Below are positions 11,166 to 21,928 of a stretch of DNA of 64,000 bases, in pieces. Origin of the DNA: Mauremys mutica (lineage: Eukaryota > Chordata > Testudines > Geoemydidae); assembly GCF_020497125.1 (NCBI RefSeq), contig NC_059075.1, forward strand, positions 27,316,003 through 27,380,002, given 5' to 3'. Positions within the stretch are counted from its first letter, which is position 1, and every line of letters begins with the position of its first letter. The position numbers were made by a program, and so were the translations under genes. The notes under the pieces are model-generated. The model searched no databases and was not told the DNA's origin. It was given only the letters and a program-made list of their open reading frames with translations.

Positions 11166-12160
11166 CTCCAAGTCCCCTGATTCAGCAAAGCAGAGTGTTA
11201 AGTACGTACTGAAGTTCTTTGCTGAACAGCAATAGACCTAAGCACATTGGAAAGCAGGACCACAGAGAGGCCCTCAGTGTCCAGGGCTCACAATTCAGCT
11301 TCGTTCCTCAGCACAGTGGGATAAAAATGTGAAATGTATTTAAAACAAACCAGATCAAGGTAGGGCTGCCTTCTAGGAACCAGAGTGTAGCATTCGGCAC
11401 CTCCTTCTCTTCTTAATTACTGGAAGTGATAGGTGGATGTTCTCAAGAGACTTCATTCTTTTCTCGTTCTGTGGTCTCCATGATGCCAGGAGTTTAGAGG
11501 ATGCAAGTCTAATGGAACAGCTTTGTGGCTTAGCAAACAGTGAAAGCCTGGAAAGAATCCATTTCTATCACTCTTCACTGCTTGTAACGAAAGAGCCTAT
11601 TATTTCTCCACAGAGCAGGCAAGCTTAGTGTATGTGATGCAAACAAATATTTCTTTGATGGTTTGGTCTGTGAGTAGTGGGTGGATAACTATTGTTTTGT
11701 AACAATTCTGATTTGGGTTTAGTTTTGCCGTTCAGCTGCTCTTTGGCATCTCATGTGAGCAGTGAGGGTTTTCTGCCAACAACACAAAGAAGCAGCTCTT
11801 TCTGTCCTCTCAGTCATTGATTGAAAATGTACAAGTGAAGTAAGCGTTAAATGAAATGCCCATCAACCTTGAATACCAGTGAAATGACTCACTTCTATTC
11901 TAGTTGTGCCATTGCTGTTGATGATGTAGTGTCTCTGTTGTGGACCCCTCCATTCTGATTTTCAGGTATCCAAGAGCCTGATCTCCACTGCCTGGCACCT
12001 TGTGTAGTCACTTGCACCCCAGGAGAAAGGGTGTAAAACATATCTCCAATGTAAAGGAGGGGAAATTATATCTGTGGATCAAAGTACTGTTATGGCTGGG
12101 GATGGGAAATCATACCATCTCATTGAAGCTGTTGGGTGTGAGAGCTTCCTTCCATTTAGG
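11166..12160. other. Unclassified, with a short repeat trace near 11975-12060
   Basis: Near 11975 the phrase gcctgatctccactgcctgg resembles 23219-23240 (gcctgattctccactgcctt), indicating a dispersed repeat. I find no gene in the rest. Confidence 0.35.
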
Positions 12161-12162
12161 CT

Positions 12163-12480
12163 AAATGAGGGTGTGTCTACACAACAATGTAAACCCCAGC
12201 TTGAGCCCAGGCTCAAGCCTAACTTCCTTTGCATCCGCACGTCCACACACTTAGGGCTTGAACCTAGGGTTCCAGGACCCTGAATGTCTGAGCCTGTGTT
12301 AAGCTGGGATCTAGGGTCTGAGCCCTATTACTTTCATGTGTGCACACAGTCCCAGCTTAACTCAGATCCTGGAAGTCTTCCAGATGTATCCCAGAGTTCC
12401 TTGGGGCAACTTCCTTAGTTCTCTCTATGCCGACAATCTCTGGTGCAGTCTATTGCAAACGGAAGCCACACCTCCCTTTG
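12163..12480. mobile_element. Harbinger-type MITE, partial
   Basis: It opens with gggtgtgtctacacaacaat, the 'gtctacac' terminus shared with the Harbinger-type elements here, and contains inverted phrases such as accccagcttgagccc versus 'gtcccagcttaactc'. No matching right end is visible before the Penelope-like fragment. Confidence 0.5.
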
Positions 12481-12482
12481 CA

Positions 12483-12925
12483 AATACTGTAGGAAGATAT
12501 ATATATAGTCACAGAGAACATGAAAAAATGGGTATTGCCATACCCACTATAATGAGAGCGATCAGTTAAGGTGGGCTATTTTCAGCAAGAGAAAAAAACC
12601 CTTTTGTAATGATAATCAGGATATCCCATTTCCAACAGTTGACAAGAAGGTGTGAGTAACAGGAGGGAGAAAATAAGCATGGGGAAATAGTTTTACTTTG
12701 TGTAATGACCCATCCACTCCCAGTCTTTATCCAAGCCTAATTTAATGGTGTCCAGTTTGCAAATTAATTCCAATTCAGCAGTTTCTTGTTGGAGTCTCTT
12801 TTTAAAGTTTTTTTTTCTTGTAATATTGCAACTTTTCGGGCTGTAATCGTGTGACCAGGGAGATTGAAGTGTTCTCCAACTTGTTTTTGAATATTATAAT
12901 TTGAATTTTGGCTAATCTGTCAGGT
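12483..12925 (-). mobile_element. Penelope-like element, 3' fragment
   Basis: Read on the minus strand this is the end of a Penelope-like retroelement: a C-terminal coding remnant (12925 to 12692) followed by about 210 bp of 3' UTR. The UTR (acagagaacatgaaaaaatg, near 12512 on +) is also present at 16030-16060 next to a SINE head. Penelope-like elements are commonly 5'-truncated, which fits this copy. Confidence 0.72.
12692..12925 (-). pseudogene. Penelope-like endonuclease C-terminus, frameshifted
   Basis: Penelope-like elements fuse a reverse transcriptase to a GIY-YIG endonuclease. On the minus strand, 12883-12851 reads QVGEHFNLPGH, the conserved HF...GH region near the end of that endonuclease. 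A frameshift near 12797 is followed by a second readable piece with ETAELELICKLDTIKLG and DWEWMGHYTK, ending in a TAA stop at 12692-12694. The reverse transcriptase and the GIY-YIG core itself are absent from the window. The link to the Neptune-like group is inference from known vertebrate elements. Confidence 0.7.
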
Positions 12926-13654
12926 CAAGACGGGCAACAGTACCGTTCCTCAGTGGAATGGCTTGGGTGAACAAAGCCCCTGATTCCCCTCCTCCCAACT
13001 ACTCACAGATTGATGGTATAAAGTCTCATGAGGTAGGATAATCTTCAGTGGTAGAAACAGGTGCTTGTCTTTATGATCACTTGGTGCAGCAGCAGCAATG
13101 TGTTGGGAGAATAGACTGCCACAAAACTCCTCTTCTTCCCATCTGCCTCTTTTCCACAAAACTCAATCCCTGCACCAGATCCCCCTTCTCTCCAGAAGGA
13201 GAGGTGAAAAAAGGAAACTATTCAATGTGTTGCTTGGTTAGGATTGGTCAAAACACTCACTAGGTACCGTGTCTGTTCCCTCATTGGGCTAGCACTCAAA
13301 CACTTCCAGTACAAATACCAGCATGTGCAAAAATTTAAAATTAATTTGCCACCAATACTAGTGCACATGCCTGAAATCCATTTTCCAGGAACATTTGTGC
13401 TAGTAATGCTCAGTCATTCAATATTGATGGAAAGTGAACATGAAAATGGTGCTTGCTGGCCCAAAGTGAATTTGTTTAAAGAACTGAACAAATATTTGTG
13501 GAAAAGTATTTTGCAGTATTTGCCCAGCTCCAGTTGCATTCATGCCTCATCGAAGATTGTAATGAAACCCCTAGGGTTGCTTGAAGAACTCATGATATTT
13601 CCTGAGCAGAGAGGTCAGAGTTTTGGCAAAATACTATTCTTTCCAGTTGTATTT
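12926..13654. other. Unclassified; contains a 138-codon open frame of doubtful meaning
   Basis: An uninterrupted frame at 13244-13660 on + has no recognisable domain, signal peptide or composition that supports coding, and it sits between repeats. I leave it as unexplained sequence. Confidence 0.35.
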
Positions 13655-13852
13655 CAGTAAGTCCCAGGAAGACTGCGAAGAGCTACAAAAGGATCTCTCA
13701 AAAATGGGCGACTGAGCAACCAAATGGCAGATGAAATTCAATTTTGATACGTGCAAAGTAATCCCATATACACATATAAAATGATGGGGTCTAAATTAGC
13801 TGTTACCATTCAAGAAAGAGATCTTGGAGTCACTGTGTATAGTTCTCTTCAA
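13655..13852 (+). mobile_element. CR1 LINE, left part, interrupted by Harbinger
   Basis: It matches the CR1 at 33155-33345 (agctacaaaaggatctctca, caaatggcagatgaaattca, agagatcttggagtcactgt, atagttctct) and breaks off after 13852. The right part of what appears to be the same copy resumes at 17240 beyond the Harbinger element. Relative to the 33-kb copy, about 350 bp between these two points are missing. Confidence 0.85.
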
Positions 13853-13869
13853 GTGTATGGTTCTCTCTG

Positions 13870-14406
13870 TGCTCCAAGTGTGCAGGGCCATTAATCAGCT
13901 TCTGCTACAAAGGGTAGTGAGTCTGGGAAACGTGCAGGAAATAGTGGATGGTTTTGCCGCGATGGGGTTCCCTAATTATGGTGGAGTGATAGATGGCACG
14001 CATATCCCCATCTTGGCACCAGACCACCCTGCCAAAGAGTACATAAACTGAAAGGGATACTTTTCAATGGTGTTTCAAGCGCTGGTGGATCACAGGGGCC
14101 GTTTCACCGACATCGTTGTAGGATAGTCGGGAAAGGTTCATGATGCACATCTTTAGGAACTTGGGTCTGCTCAAAAAGCTGCAATCCAGGACTTTCTTTC
14201 CAGACCACAAAATGAATATTGAGGATGTTGAGATGCCTATAGTTATCCTGGGGGACCCAGCCTACCCCTTGCTCTCATGGCTCATGAAGCCATACACCGG
14301 CCACCTGGACAGCAGTAAGGAACGGTTCAACTATAGGCTCAGCAAGTGCAGAATGGTGGTTGAATGTGCCTTTGGTCACTTAAAAGGCGCTGGAGAAGTT
14401 TACTAA
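13870..14406 (+). pseudogene. Harbinger transposase (HARBI1-like, DDE), broken
   Basis: The family cuts and pastes Harbinger DNA using a DDE nuclease domain. All three acidic positions can be located: D in VIDGTHIPI (13992-13994), D in ILGDPAYPL (14254-14256) and E in VVECAFGHLKG (14362-14364). HLKG is followed soon by the stop at 14404-14406. The N-terminal half (helix-turn-helix region) is absent because the element is truncated at about 13853-13870. There are in-frame stops after KEYIN (14049-14051) and after RFTDIVVG, and a frameshift near 14140. It is non-functional; host HARBI1 is a relative, not the origin. Confidence 0.88.
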
Positions 14407-14962
14407 CAAGGTTGGACCTTAGTGAAGAGAACATCCCCATGGTTATAGCTGTCCACAGGAGTGGGCAGTTGAGGCAGATCACATGGCAGCCATTTTTGAG
14501 CAGTCAGACACCAGGGCAATAAGAAGAGCACAGCAACGGGTACTGCGTATCTGTGAGGCTTTGCAAAGCTGTTTCAATAACGAGTCACAGTAATGTGAGC
14601 TGCTTGTCTGCATTGTGCTTTCCCAAACCTTCACCTGGCTTGTATCAATATCCCTGTAAAGCCAATCCCCCACTCAAGCCCACTGCTTCTATTCAATGAA
14701 GAACATTTATTTCTCGAAATCATCTACTTTATTTAACAAACTTAAGTAAAGAGAGAGAATCTCCAATTATTACCCACCTTATAACAGAAAAAAGTTAGCC
14801 TTGGGGAAAAAGGATTGTAAAGTTGGAACGAGAGAAACATTTTTAGCTGTGTAACATAATACCACATTCTAGACCATAAAAGGTCTGTGGATGGGCACCT
14901 TCTGTTCCTTGTACCCTCCACCTGAGTTAAGTGAAAGGGATAATGGACTTTTCGCCCATGCC

Positions 14963-16850
14963 TCATGGAATGCTTGGGGCAGGTGATTCTGCGCCAGGCG
15001 ATGCTGGCTGGCTGTCCACCATGGTCTGCAGAGGGACTCTACCCTCCTGTTTCTGTTCCTGCAGTTCAACCAGACACCTCAACATGTCTGATTGGTCCTG
15101 CATAATCCGAAGCATCTCAGTCTGGGCCACATGCTCATGCTCATGGGAAGCTTTCCTACTCTCCATGTCCAACTTCTCAAACAGTGAAATCCTCCACGCT
15201 CTCAGCTCTGTGTCAGCTGTCCCGGAGGCATTCATTATCTCAGTGAACATGTCTTCCTGTGTTGTCTTTTTCCTCTTTCTAATCAGCGAAGGTCTGCTTT
15301 CAGATGTTGATGACATGCCGAAGGACACATTTCCAGCTGTCAGTCATGGGAAAAAAGAAAGAAGCCATTGTACAAGCAAAAAATGTTTCCATAGCAAGGC
15401 CATTTTATAAAAAAAAAAACCCAAACACCTTATTACACTAGGTGCAAGCCATAACATAATCCGAATCCATAACCATTCACTGCACTGTTTTGCTGTTCCA
15501 CAGGAAGCTGTTTACGAATGGGGGGGTGACGTACGTTTTCACTCCCAAATTGCAGAATCTCACATGTGGGGCCCCAGTCCCCTATCAACCACTTTAACTA
15601 CTTGCCGACCCATGCCGAGCACAGTAAAGGCACATTAGCAGCTGGGGGGGGGAGGGTGTGGGGGGGGTGTCTACATGCTCTTTTTTTCTTGTAAGAGCCC
15701 TTTCAATGAGAATTTCTCCCATTTCCCCTAGGCGATCCTATGTGATATCAGTCTCCTGAGGGTAACAGAGGTGGAAAGGAAGGAGATGCTGCAAGCGTCT
15801 GGGTATAGACCTGGTCCTTACGTTTCTATGCTGTGTACCACAATGATAACCTCAGAATTAATTCAGGTTTCAGAGTAGCAGCCGTGTTAGTCTGTATCCG
15901 CAAAAAGAACAGGAGTACTTGTGGCACCTTAAAGACTAACAAATTTATTGAAGCATGAGCTTTCGTGAGCTACAGCTCACTTCTTCGGATGCATAGAATG
16001 GAACACACAGACAGGAGATATTTATACATACAGAGAACATGAAATGGTGGAAGTATGCATACCAACAGGAAGAGTCTAATCAATTGAGATGAGCGGAAAG
16101 TGTCCTACCATGGTGGAAGAAGTAAGGCTGCCCTACCCAGAAAGCTTCTGCAAAGGATTGCAGAGTACTTCCATGAAAGTTTCCTAGAGATATTCCTGGA
16201 GGATTCCCGGGCTCTTGTAAGCAAAGAACCAGAGCAACTTGCTTTTTCTTCACAGTAAATGTGCAATTCCACTGAATGTGTGTGCCCACTAAAGTTTAAC
16301 TGGACTTTGATTGTAACTGTATACACACCAGAGGTGCCTTCCCTGGCATCATGGTCAGCCACCGTGATGTTCTGCAACCCACAGGGACTCCAGGTTAAAA
16401 ACATTTCCTGGCTCTCAGGGAGAATGGATCCACCGTTCGCCTGTCTCCCATTCTTCTCCTCCTCCTATTCCTCATCCACCATCTCATCCTCCTTGTTGTC
16501 CCTAGACTCATGCACCTATGAGGGGTCCACGTTGCTTGTGGGGGTGCTAGTAGGGCCACTCCCAAGAATCGCATGCAGCTCATTGTAGAACCAGCATGTG
16601 TGGGGTTCAGCACCAGAACGACAGTTCACCTCCCTTGCCTTCTGGTACACTTGGAGAAGTTCTTTTATTTTCACACGGCACTGCTGTGTGTCCCTCACAT
16701 AGCCCTTCTCCCCCATTCCATGAGTGATCGTTGCATAGATGTCACCATTTCTTCTGCTGGATCGGAGCTCTGCCTGCAGTCTTCTCCCCATACAGCATTG
16801 AGATCCACCACCTCCTGTGCAGAGCAGGCTGTAGCGCGTAGTCTCCATGA
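14963..16850 (-). pseudogene. Harbinger Myb/SANT-like DNA-binding protein, broken
   Basis: In Harbinger elements this protein binds element DNA and helps import the transposase. The SANT-like domain lies at 16848-16560: QAELRSSRRNGDIYATI, RDTQQCRVKIKELLQVYQK and FYNELHAILG. An acidic linker follows in another frame, then FLTWSPCGLQ and DAREGTS at about 16404-16330. The C-terminal part, 15328-14963, has a basic patch (IRKRKKTTQEDMF) and a likely coiled coil ending LVELQEQKQEG. Before it, the minus strand shows a pyrimidine tract and CAG near 15337, a plausible splice acceptor, so an intron may lie between. Frameshifts disrupt it. It is labelled MSANTD-like by family resemblance. Confidence 0.8.
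15866..16092 (+). mobile_element. Cry-type SINE joined to Penelope-like 3' sequence
   Basis: The SINE head and body occupy 15866-15994: ggtttcagagtagcagccgt, gttagtctgtatccgc, gtggcaccttaaagactaac, ending cttcggatgcat. It then continues without a poly(A) tail into gaacacacagacagga and acagagaacatgaaatggtg through 16092. That second part is homologous to the 3' UTR of the Penelope-like fragment at 12483-12580, in the same relative orientation. It sits inside the Harbinger element. I see no clear TSD. Confidence 0.78.
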
Positions 16851-17236
16851 TCAGCTGTGCTCAAGCTGGCATGCTCCCAATGTTGATCAAACAGGAAATG
16901 GGAAATCAAAAATTTTGGGTGCTTTAGCAGGGGAGGGGCTGTTTCCTGTGTACCTGGTTGGAGTGCAGCAGAGTTGAGAATGAGCTCCAGAGCGGTCATA
17001 GATGAGCATTGTGGGACACCACCTGGAAGCCAATTAAGTTGAATTACATGATGCTGCATCTGTACTATCTCGCAGTTGACCCATGAAAATCAAATTCAGT
17101 GCTACTCCTCTCGCAGAGGTAGATTACAGAAGTCGACATTAGAGGCAACTTAGGTCAGTGTAAAGGACCCGGACATTAACAGGTTGATTTAAGGTGGCTT
17201 CCTTCAACCTACCTCTGTAGTGTAGACCAGGCCGAA

Positions 17237-17370
17237 GTGTTATTTACTCCTTCTCCTAACACAAGAACTAGGGGTCACCAAATGAAATTAATAGGCAGCA
17301 AGTTTAAAACAAACAAAAGGAAGTATTTTTTTCACACAATGCACAGTCAACCTGTTGGAAAAGGACCAGT
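17237..17370 (+). mobile_element. CR1 LINE, right part resuming after Harbinger
   Basis: Sequence from gttatttactccttc through aactaggggtcaccaaatga and aattaataggcagcaagttt to the 'cacagtcaacctgttgga' phrase matches 33700-33816 of the younger CR1. Position and orientation fit the other half of the copy at 13655-13852. Confidence 0.82.
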
Positions 17371-17404
17371 AGCTGAGAAGTCCTGTGTTCTAATCCAAAA
17401 TCAA

Positions 17405-17792
17405 AAGGTAACTTTACTGTGGTGTATAAGTATCTACATATGGAGGAAATACCAGGTACTAAAAGGACCTTTAATCTAATGGAGAAAGGCAAAAGAATGG
17501 CTGGAAATTAAAGTCAGACAAATTCAAATTAGAAATAAGGCACAAATTTTTAACAATGAGGATGATTAGCCAATGGAACAAACTACCAGGAGAAGTGGTG
17601 GATTCTCCATCTCTTGATGTCTTCAGATCAAGACTGGATGCCTTTCTGGAAGATGGGCTTTAGCCAAACAAACTATAAGGCTGAATACAGGAGAAACTGA
17701 ATGATATTCTATGGCCTGCATTAGACAGGAAGACAGACTAGATGAATTAAAGGTCTTTTCTGGCCTTAAAGTCTAGGAAGCTATGAATCCAG
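17405..17792 (+). mobile_element. CR1 3' end, second subfamily
   Basis: It contains the phrases gtataagtatctacatatgg, agacaaattcaaattagaaa, ggtggattctccatctcttg and the tail 'tctatggcctgcattagaca' through 'ttttctggccttaaagtct'. This is the C-terminal coding end plus 3' UTR of a CR1 subfamily distinct from the 1.7-kb and 44-kb copies. It abuts the preceding CR1 fragment. Confidence 0.8.
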
Positions 17793-18750
17793 CCTGGGCC
17801 TGGCTCAGTGTATGATGTTGGAAAATCATTTAGGGGCTGACCGTGGGAGACTTACTGATTCATGGGGGTAGTCCCAAATCGAGTCAATGGGACTGCTTGT
17901 GTGAGGAAGTGCCCTGCAACATGAGTAAGGATTAAACAATCAGGCCTTTAACCTCCTTTTACCCAAGTCATCTTCCTGCCATCAAGTGAGAAGCTTCATT
18001 GTTACAGAAACACTGCACCTGAGATGAGCTATTCTTGGGGGAGGACGCTAAACAAATCAAAAGAAACCAGCACTGAACCACTGACATATTTTAACCAGTG
18101 ACTTATCTGAAGAGAGAGAAGAAATAGAATCTTTCTGTGGGCCATATTCTCCTCTGGGGTCCTTCAGTGAGTTACTCTGGGTTTACACTCAGAGCAAAAT
18201 GTGGCCCTGAATCATTTTCATATATAAAGGCAAAAATCTGCATATTTTGCCAGTTGATTTAGCCCTGTAGACCCAGGCTGACCACTAGACATTGGGGTTT
18301 TTTTTGTTTCAAAGAAGTTAACTTCCTTGGTTTTAACTGCTCATGTTGTAATATCATGATTTGAGCTGACCAGATTATATGACAACTATGAGGCAAACCA
18401 TTAAAAGTATATCAATGAATGTCTTTGAGCACAACTTTGACAGCCTACTGTATATGCTAAAATACCCTGTGGGATGGCATATATAAGTAAAGCACTCAAG
18501 CATCTGAAAAAATAGCAGCGGACAACATAAAATGGCCATTAGCAGAAAGAATGTTGACTCCTCAGGAGCACAACTTTTTATGAGTGCCACACACGTAGGC
18601 ACCACATTAAAATTCATACATCTGGCAAATTCAAAGGCTGGCGGTAGAATATTTGGGAACCTATTAACTAGAGAAGAGAACTAACCAAATACCAGAGTAA
18701 AGAAACAGTGATGATAAACCAGAGAAAAAATGTAATAACTGCTCACTACG
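17793..18750. other. Unclassified non-coding stretch
   Basis: No gene or named repeat that I can support. Confidence 0.3.
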
Positions 18751-18752
18751 AG

Positions 18753-18825
18753 TCATCACTGGGGACTGAACCTGGGATCTCTCACACTAAAAATACAAGC
18801 CTCTATCACTTACGCTAAAAGAGCA
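18753..18825 (-). repeat. tRNA-like sequence (tRNA-derived repeat or pseudogene)
   Basis: On the minus strand this reads like a tRNA body: tagcgtaagtgatagaggct resembles an internal Pol III box A, and caggttcagtccccagtg contains a good box B (GGTTCAGTCCC). The A-rich phrase 'ttgtatttttagtgtgag' lies where the anticodon and variable regions would be. Arms are not cleanly complementary by eye, so I call it a tRNA-derived repeat, not a functional tRNA gene. Confidence 0.5.
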
Positions 18826-19083
18826 GGCTTAGAAGCTGGCAGCTATAGCTGACTCATTAACCTCTGGGGCAGACCAGCCTCTAGCCAGGGATAAAGACCC
18901 ATACTACCAGACAGCATCACAGCAGAGTGGGTGACGCACACATTCAGCAGACAAAGGTAAGGGGAGTTATGGTCCAAAAAGCTACATTCTCTCGAAGAAC
19001 AGGGTGGCCTATGAGATGATTAGTGCATTATTTGGAAGGATGAATAACATCCCTTTCCCTGCACCTCCTAAAAACCCAAAAAC
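18826..19083. other. Unclassified; probably the body of the tRNA-derived repeat
   Basis: The sequence upstream of the tRNA-like head on the minus strand has no recognisable family signature. Confidence 0.25.
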
Positions 19084-19124
19084 ATCTGTTAGTCTATAAG
19101 GTGCCACAAGACTCTTTGCTACTC
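19084..19124 (-). mobile_element. Cry-type SINE fragment
   Basis: The 41-bp stretch ctgttagtctataaggtgcc, then acaagactctttgctactcc, matches 978-1010 of the first SINE. Both ends are lost. Confidence 0.75.
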
Positions 19125-21630
19125 CTAAAAACCCAGTATCTTGTGAGCTAGTAAAATAGTCAATTAAAAAAGGCCATCAGCAAATATTTTACCCCAGTGT
19201 GTGCTTTACACATCTAACATTCAGCAGGCTTTTATACTTTCATCTAAGAATATTAACTGAATGGAAACTGAGTCTTTTTGAGAGATTCCTGTGGGTTTAG
19301 CCAGTGTTAGGATAGTAGCTAATAAAGGGCCAGATCCTAGTGTCCTTACTAAATCCAAGCTCCCATTAATATCAATGGCAAATGGAATTTTGACTGAGCA
19401 AGGAATGAGGACAACCAGAGTTGGCCCATATTGTTTCAAAGGCAGGTTTTGGACTAAAGGTGATCTGACAGGCAAGCCCTCCTCAGACACGGACATCCTG
19501 TGATATCCCCTCTAATGGAAGGAATACAGTGTAGCAGAGCTTGAGTGTATAAGTATCAGTGAGTAAATATTAACCCCTTTAGGACTTTCTGCATACTTCA
19601 TTCATTTATAGAGCAACTATTCATTCGAATCTTTATCTTCAAGAAACAGTATGTCTGACGTCTAAGGCTCAGAACATTGGTTCTTGACTGATAAGTAATC
19701 TTACTCAGGATTTTTTTGCATTAGGCTGGAACTACAGTGAAGCATCAGCCAGCTGTTTTTTCTGATCCTGCCAGAGCGTTGCCAGCTGTAACACATCCTA
19801 AATGCAGCACACTTGGGAAACCTGGAGGAAAGAATGGGCTAATAGTGAGACCCAACAGGGAAGATAATAATACAGCCAGTAAAGTACTTGGATGCCTATG
19901 GGCCATTGATGGAGTATGACACCTGACTTTGGCCAAGCAACTTCAGTTTGAGTCTAGAAACATTGAAAATGCTTCCCCCAGAGGTATAAATTCACTTCAG
20001 TATTCAGTGACAGATTGATCCACGGTATAAAATAATGCCACACACCATTTGCAAATCTAAGAATCCCAGATTTCCAGTGGTGTACGGAAGTTTATTCTAG
20101 CCAGGGAGATTCATGAGATATCAGATCATAAAAAAATCACATTATTCTGATTACCATTATCCCTTTCCCACTCCCCACTTCAATTCCTAGCCAATGAAAG
20201 TGACTGCTAGCTCGAGAAGTGACCCCAAGTCCTGGCACTACAACTCATTCCCACTGAACACCATCCGTCTGCATGAGGAGCCAGCAGTTAAGATGGGTAT
20301 ATGCCTGCATGGGGGAAGAAAATGGGAGTGTGCCAGTCTGTGGTGAGGGAAGGCAGCATGTCGGCTGCCGCATGTGTTTGCAGCTTAGAATGCTGGCCTG
20401 TAACACAACCAGTTTGTCCTTGTCAATATCAATTGCATGGCAGAGTTTCAGAAACTGTTTTAAAGGATCACTGGAAGATCTCTTGGAAAATTTCAGCTTG
20501 GCTGAATGACTTGCAACATGATTTCAGGAAGAGAAGGTTTTTGTAAGGATTTAGTTGTCATTTGGGCTCAAGTTGAGATGTGTTGATGCAAACTTAAGTT
20601 CTGAAAATGTGAATATCATTCTAAATTGATATGGGGAATGTAATTAACTTCTATTAGCTTCCACTTTAAAATATGCATATAATAGATTTCTAGTGCTTTC
20701 AAAATTTAAACAAATGTTTATGCATTTGTACTAATGGAATTGTATTGTTTCCTTAAAAAGAAAGAAAGAAAGAAAGCCCATGCTCCTTGTAAATAAAAGA
20801 GACATCAATCTATTTTGAATTTGCAAAAGCACTGGACAACATATTCTTTGGAGTGTATTTGCATAGGGTACACAGCCCAGGGGAAGAACATAAAAAAAGG
20901 ACAGCATGGATGAAAAATTCTCTGGAGAGTAGAAAACAAGATAAAAGTATAAATTGAATCTATGTTGTTGGGTTTTTTTTATAGCTGATTGGTTTCAAGA
21001 CTCAGGTTGTTTATTATTTATACAAATCACTCTGGTGGTAAAACTAGTATTAAAAGATTTGCAGATGAATTTCACTTGGGAGACATATCATAGAGGGTAA
21101 TGACAAGTGATTTTTTAAAATATAGCACAGCAGTCCTGGGAGGAATAGAATGTACATCGGGTGTTACCTTGAGCTTTGAAGAAAAGTGCAAATTTCATAG
21201 GGCTCAACTGTTTACTCATGATTTCCAACATGGAGGTAGCAAATTAGAGGCCATTTTTTTTAAGTGTGGCCTTTAACTTTTTGGTAGTCCATCGATCCGA
21301 TGATGACAAATCTGTGCAGATCATCTATTGTTAGTCTCATGGTGTGCCCTGTGATGACTATACAAGCCAATTCTAGAGGTGCACATTTTGCTGCAGATGG
21401 TGCATGGGAAGTTTGCAGTCAGTGGGTGATACATCAATGAAGTTTTTATTGCCAGACCAACTCCACGTATTCTTTAACACACATAGGATAAATGGTTCAA
21501 GTGGCTTTTTCCCTTCAGATTTTAACCCAACACATCAACAGGGAAATATCATCCTTTGGTCTAATTTGACATCACTGGGAATTTAGCTCATATAAGAGCC
21601 AAGCAGTGCAGCAAAGTCAAGATCCACCAT
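19125..21630. other. Unclassified stretch; includes an (AAAG)n microsatellite
   Basis: No gene is supported. Short open frames on both strands near 19221-19503 and 20273-20546 overlap each other and show no domain. The microsatellite is listed separately. Confidence 0.35.
20754..20776 (+). repeat. (AAAG)n microsatellite
   Basis: Five to six consecutive aaag units. Confidence 0.92.
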
Positions 21631-21634
21631 AGAG

Positions 21635-21928
21635 GGTATGTCTGCACTGCAATAAGAGGTGTGATTGCAGCACAGGGAGATAGACCTGAATTAGCTTTAA
21701 TATAACTAGCAGGAGTGCCAAGCCATGACAGCACAGACTTCAGTGTGGGCTAGCTGCCTGAGTAAGTACCCAAGGTCCCTGGCAGGCTTGTACATCCCAT
21801 GCTGAAGCCTGTTCTATCACAATGTTACTGCTACTGGTACTTGCTCCAGGTCGGTTAAAGCTAGTTCAGGTACATCTATATGACCTGCAATCACATCTTC
21901 AATTGAAGTGTCAGCATAACTAGAGATG
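21635..21928. mobile_element. MITE with long imperfect terminal inverted repeats
   Basis: The left end (gtatgtctgcactgcaataa, gaggtgtgattgcag) pairs with the right end (cctgcaatcacatcttcaat, tgaagtgtcagcataac). Layout and length resemble the MITE at 38024-38326 (gtctacact..., gtgtgattcccag ... ctgggaatcacac). It has no coding capacity. Confidence 0.6.

Larger units (their letters stand above)
13853..17234. mobile_element. PIF/Harbinger DNA transposon, left end lost
   Basis: This 3.4-kb element has the two-gene Harbinger layout: a transposase relic (13870-14406, +) and a Myb/SANT-like DNA-binding protein relic (16850-14963, -), convergent on each other. Its right end is the terminal gtagtgtagaccaggcc at 17218-17234, the same end as the short MITEs at 9768, 23290 and others. 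The transposase is cut off at its start where CR1 sequence abuts, so the left terminus and TSD are missing. It was later invaded by the SINE/Penelope-like unit at 15866-16092. Confidence 0.82.

Noticed and set aside
13244..13660. 138-codon frame, the longest in non-repeat sequence
   Set aside because: No domain, no flanking splice sites that I trust, and no support from a paralogue in the window. Kept only as an unclassified stretch.
16080..16977. Overlapping plus-strand frames opposite the Myb-like gene
   Set aside because: They are antisense shadows of the minus-strand SANT-like coding relic.
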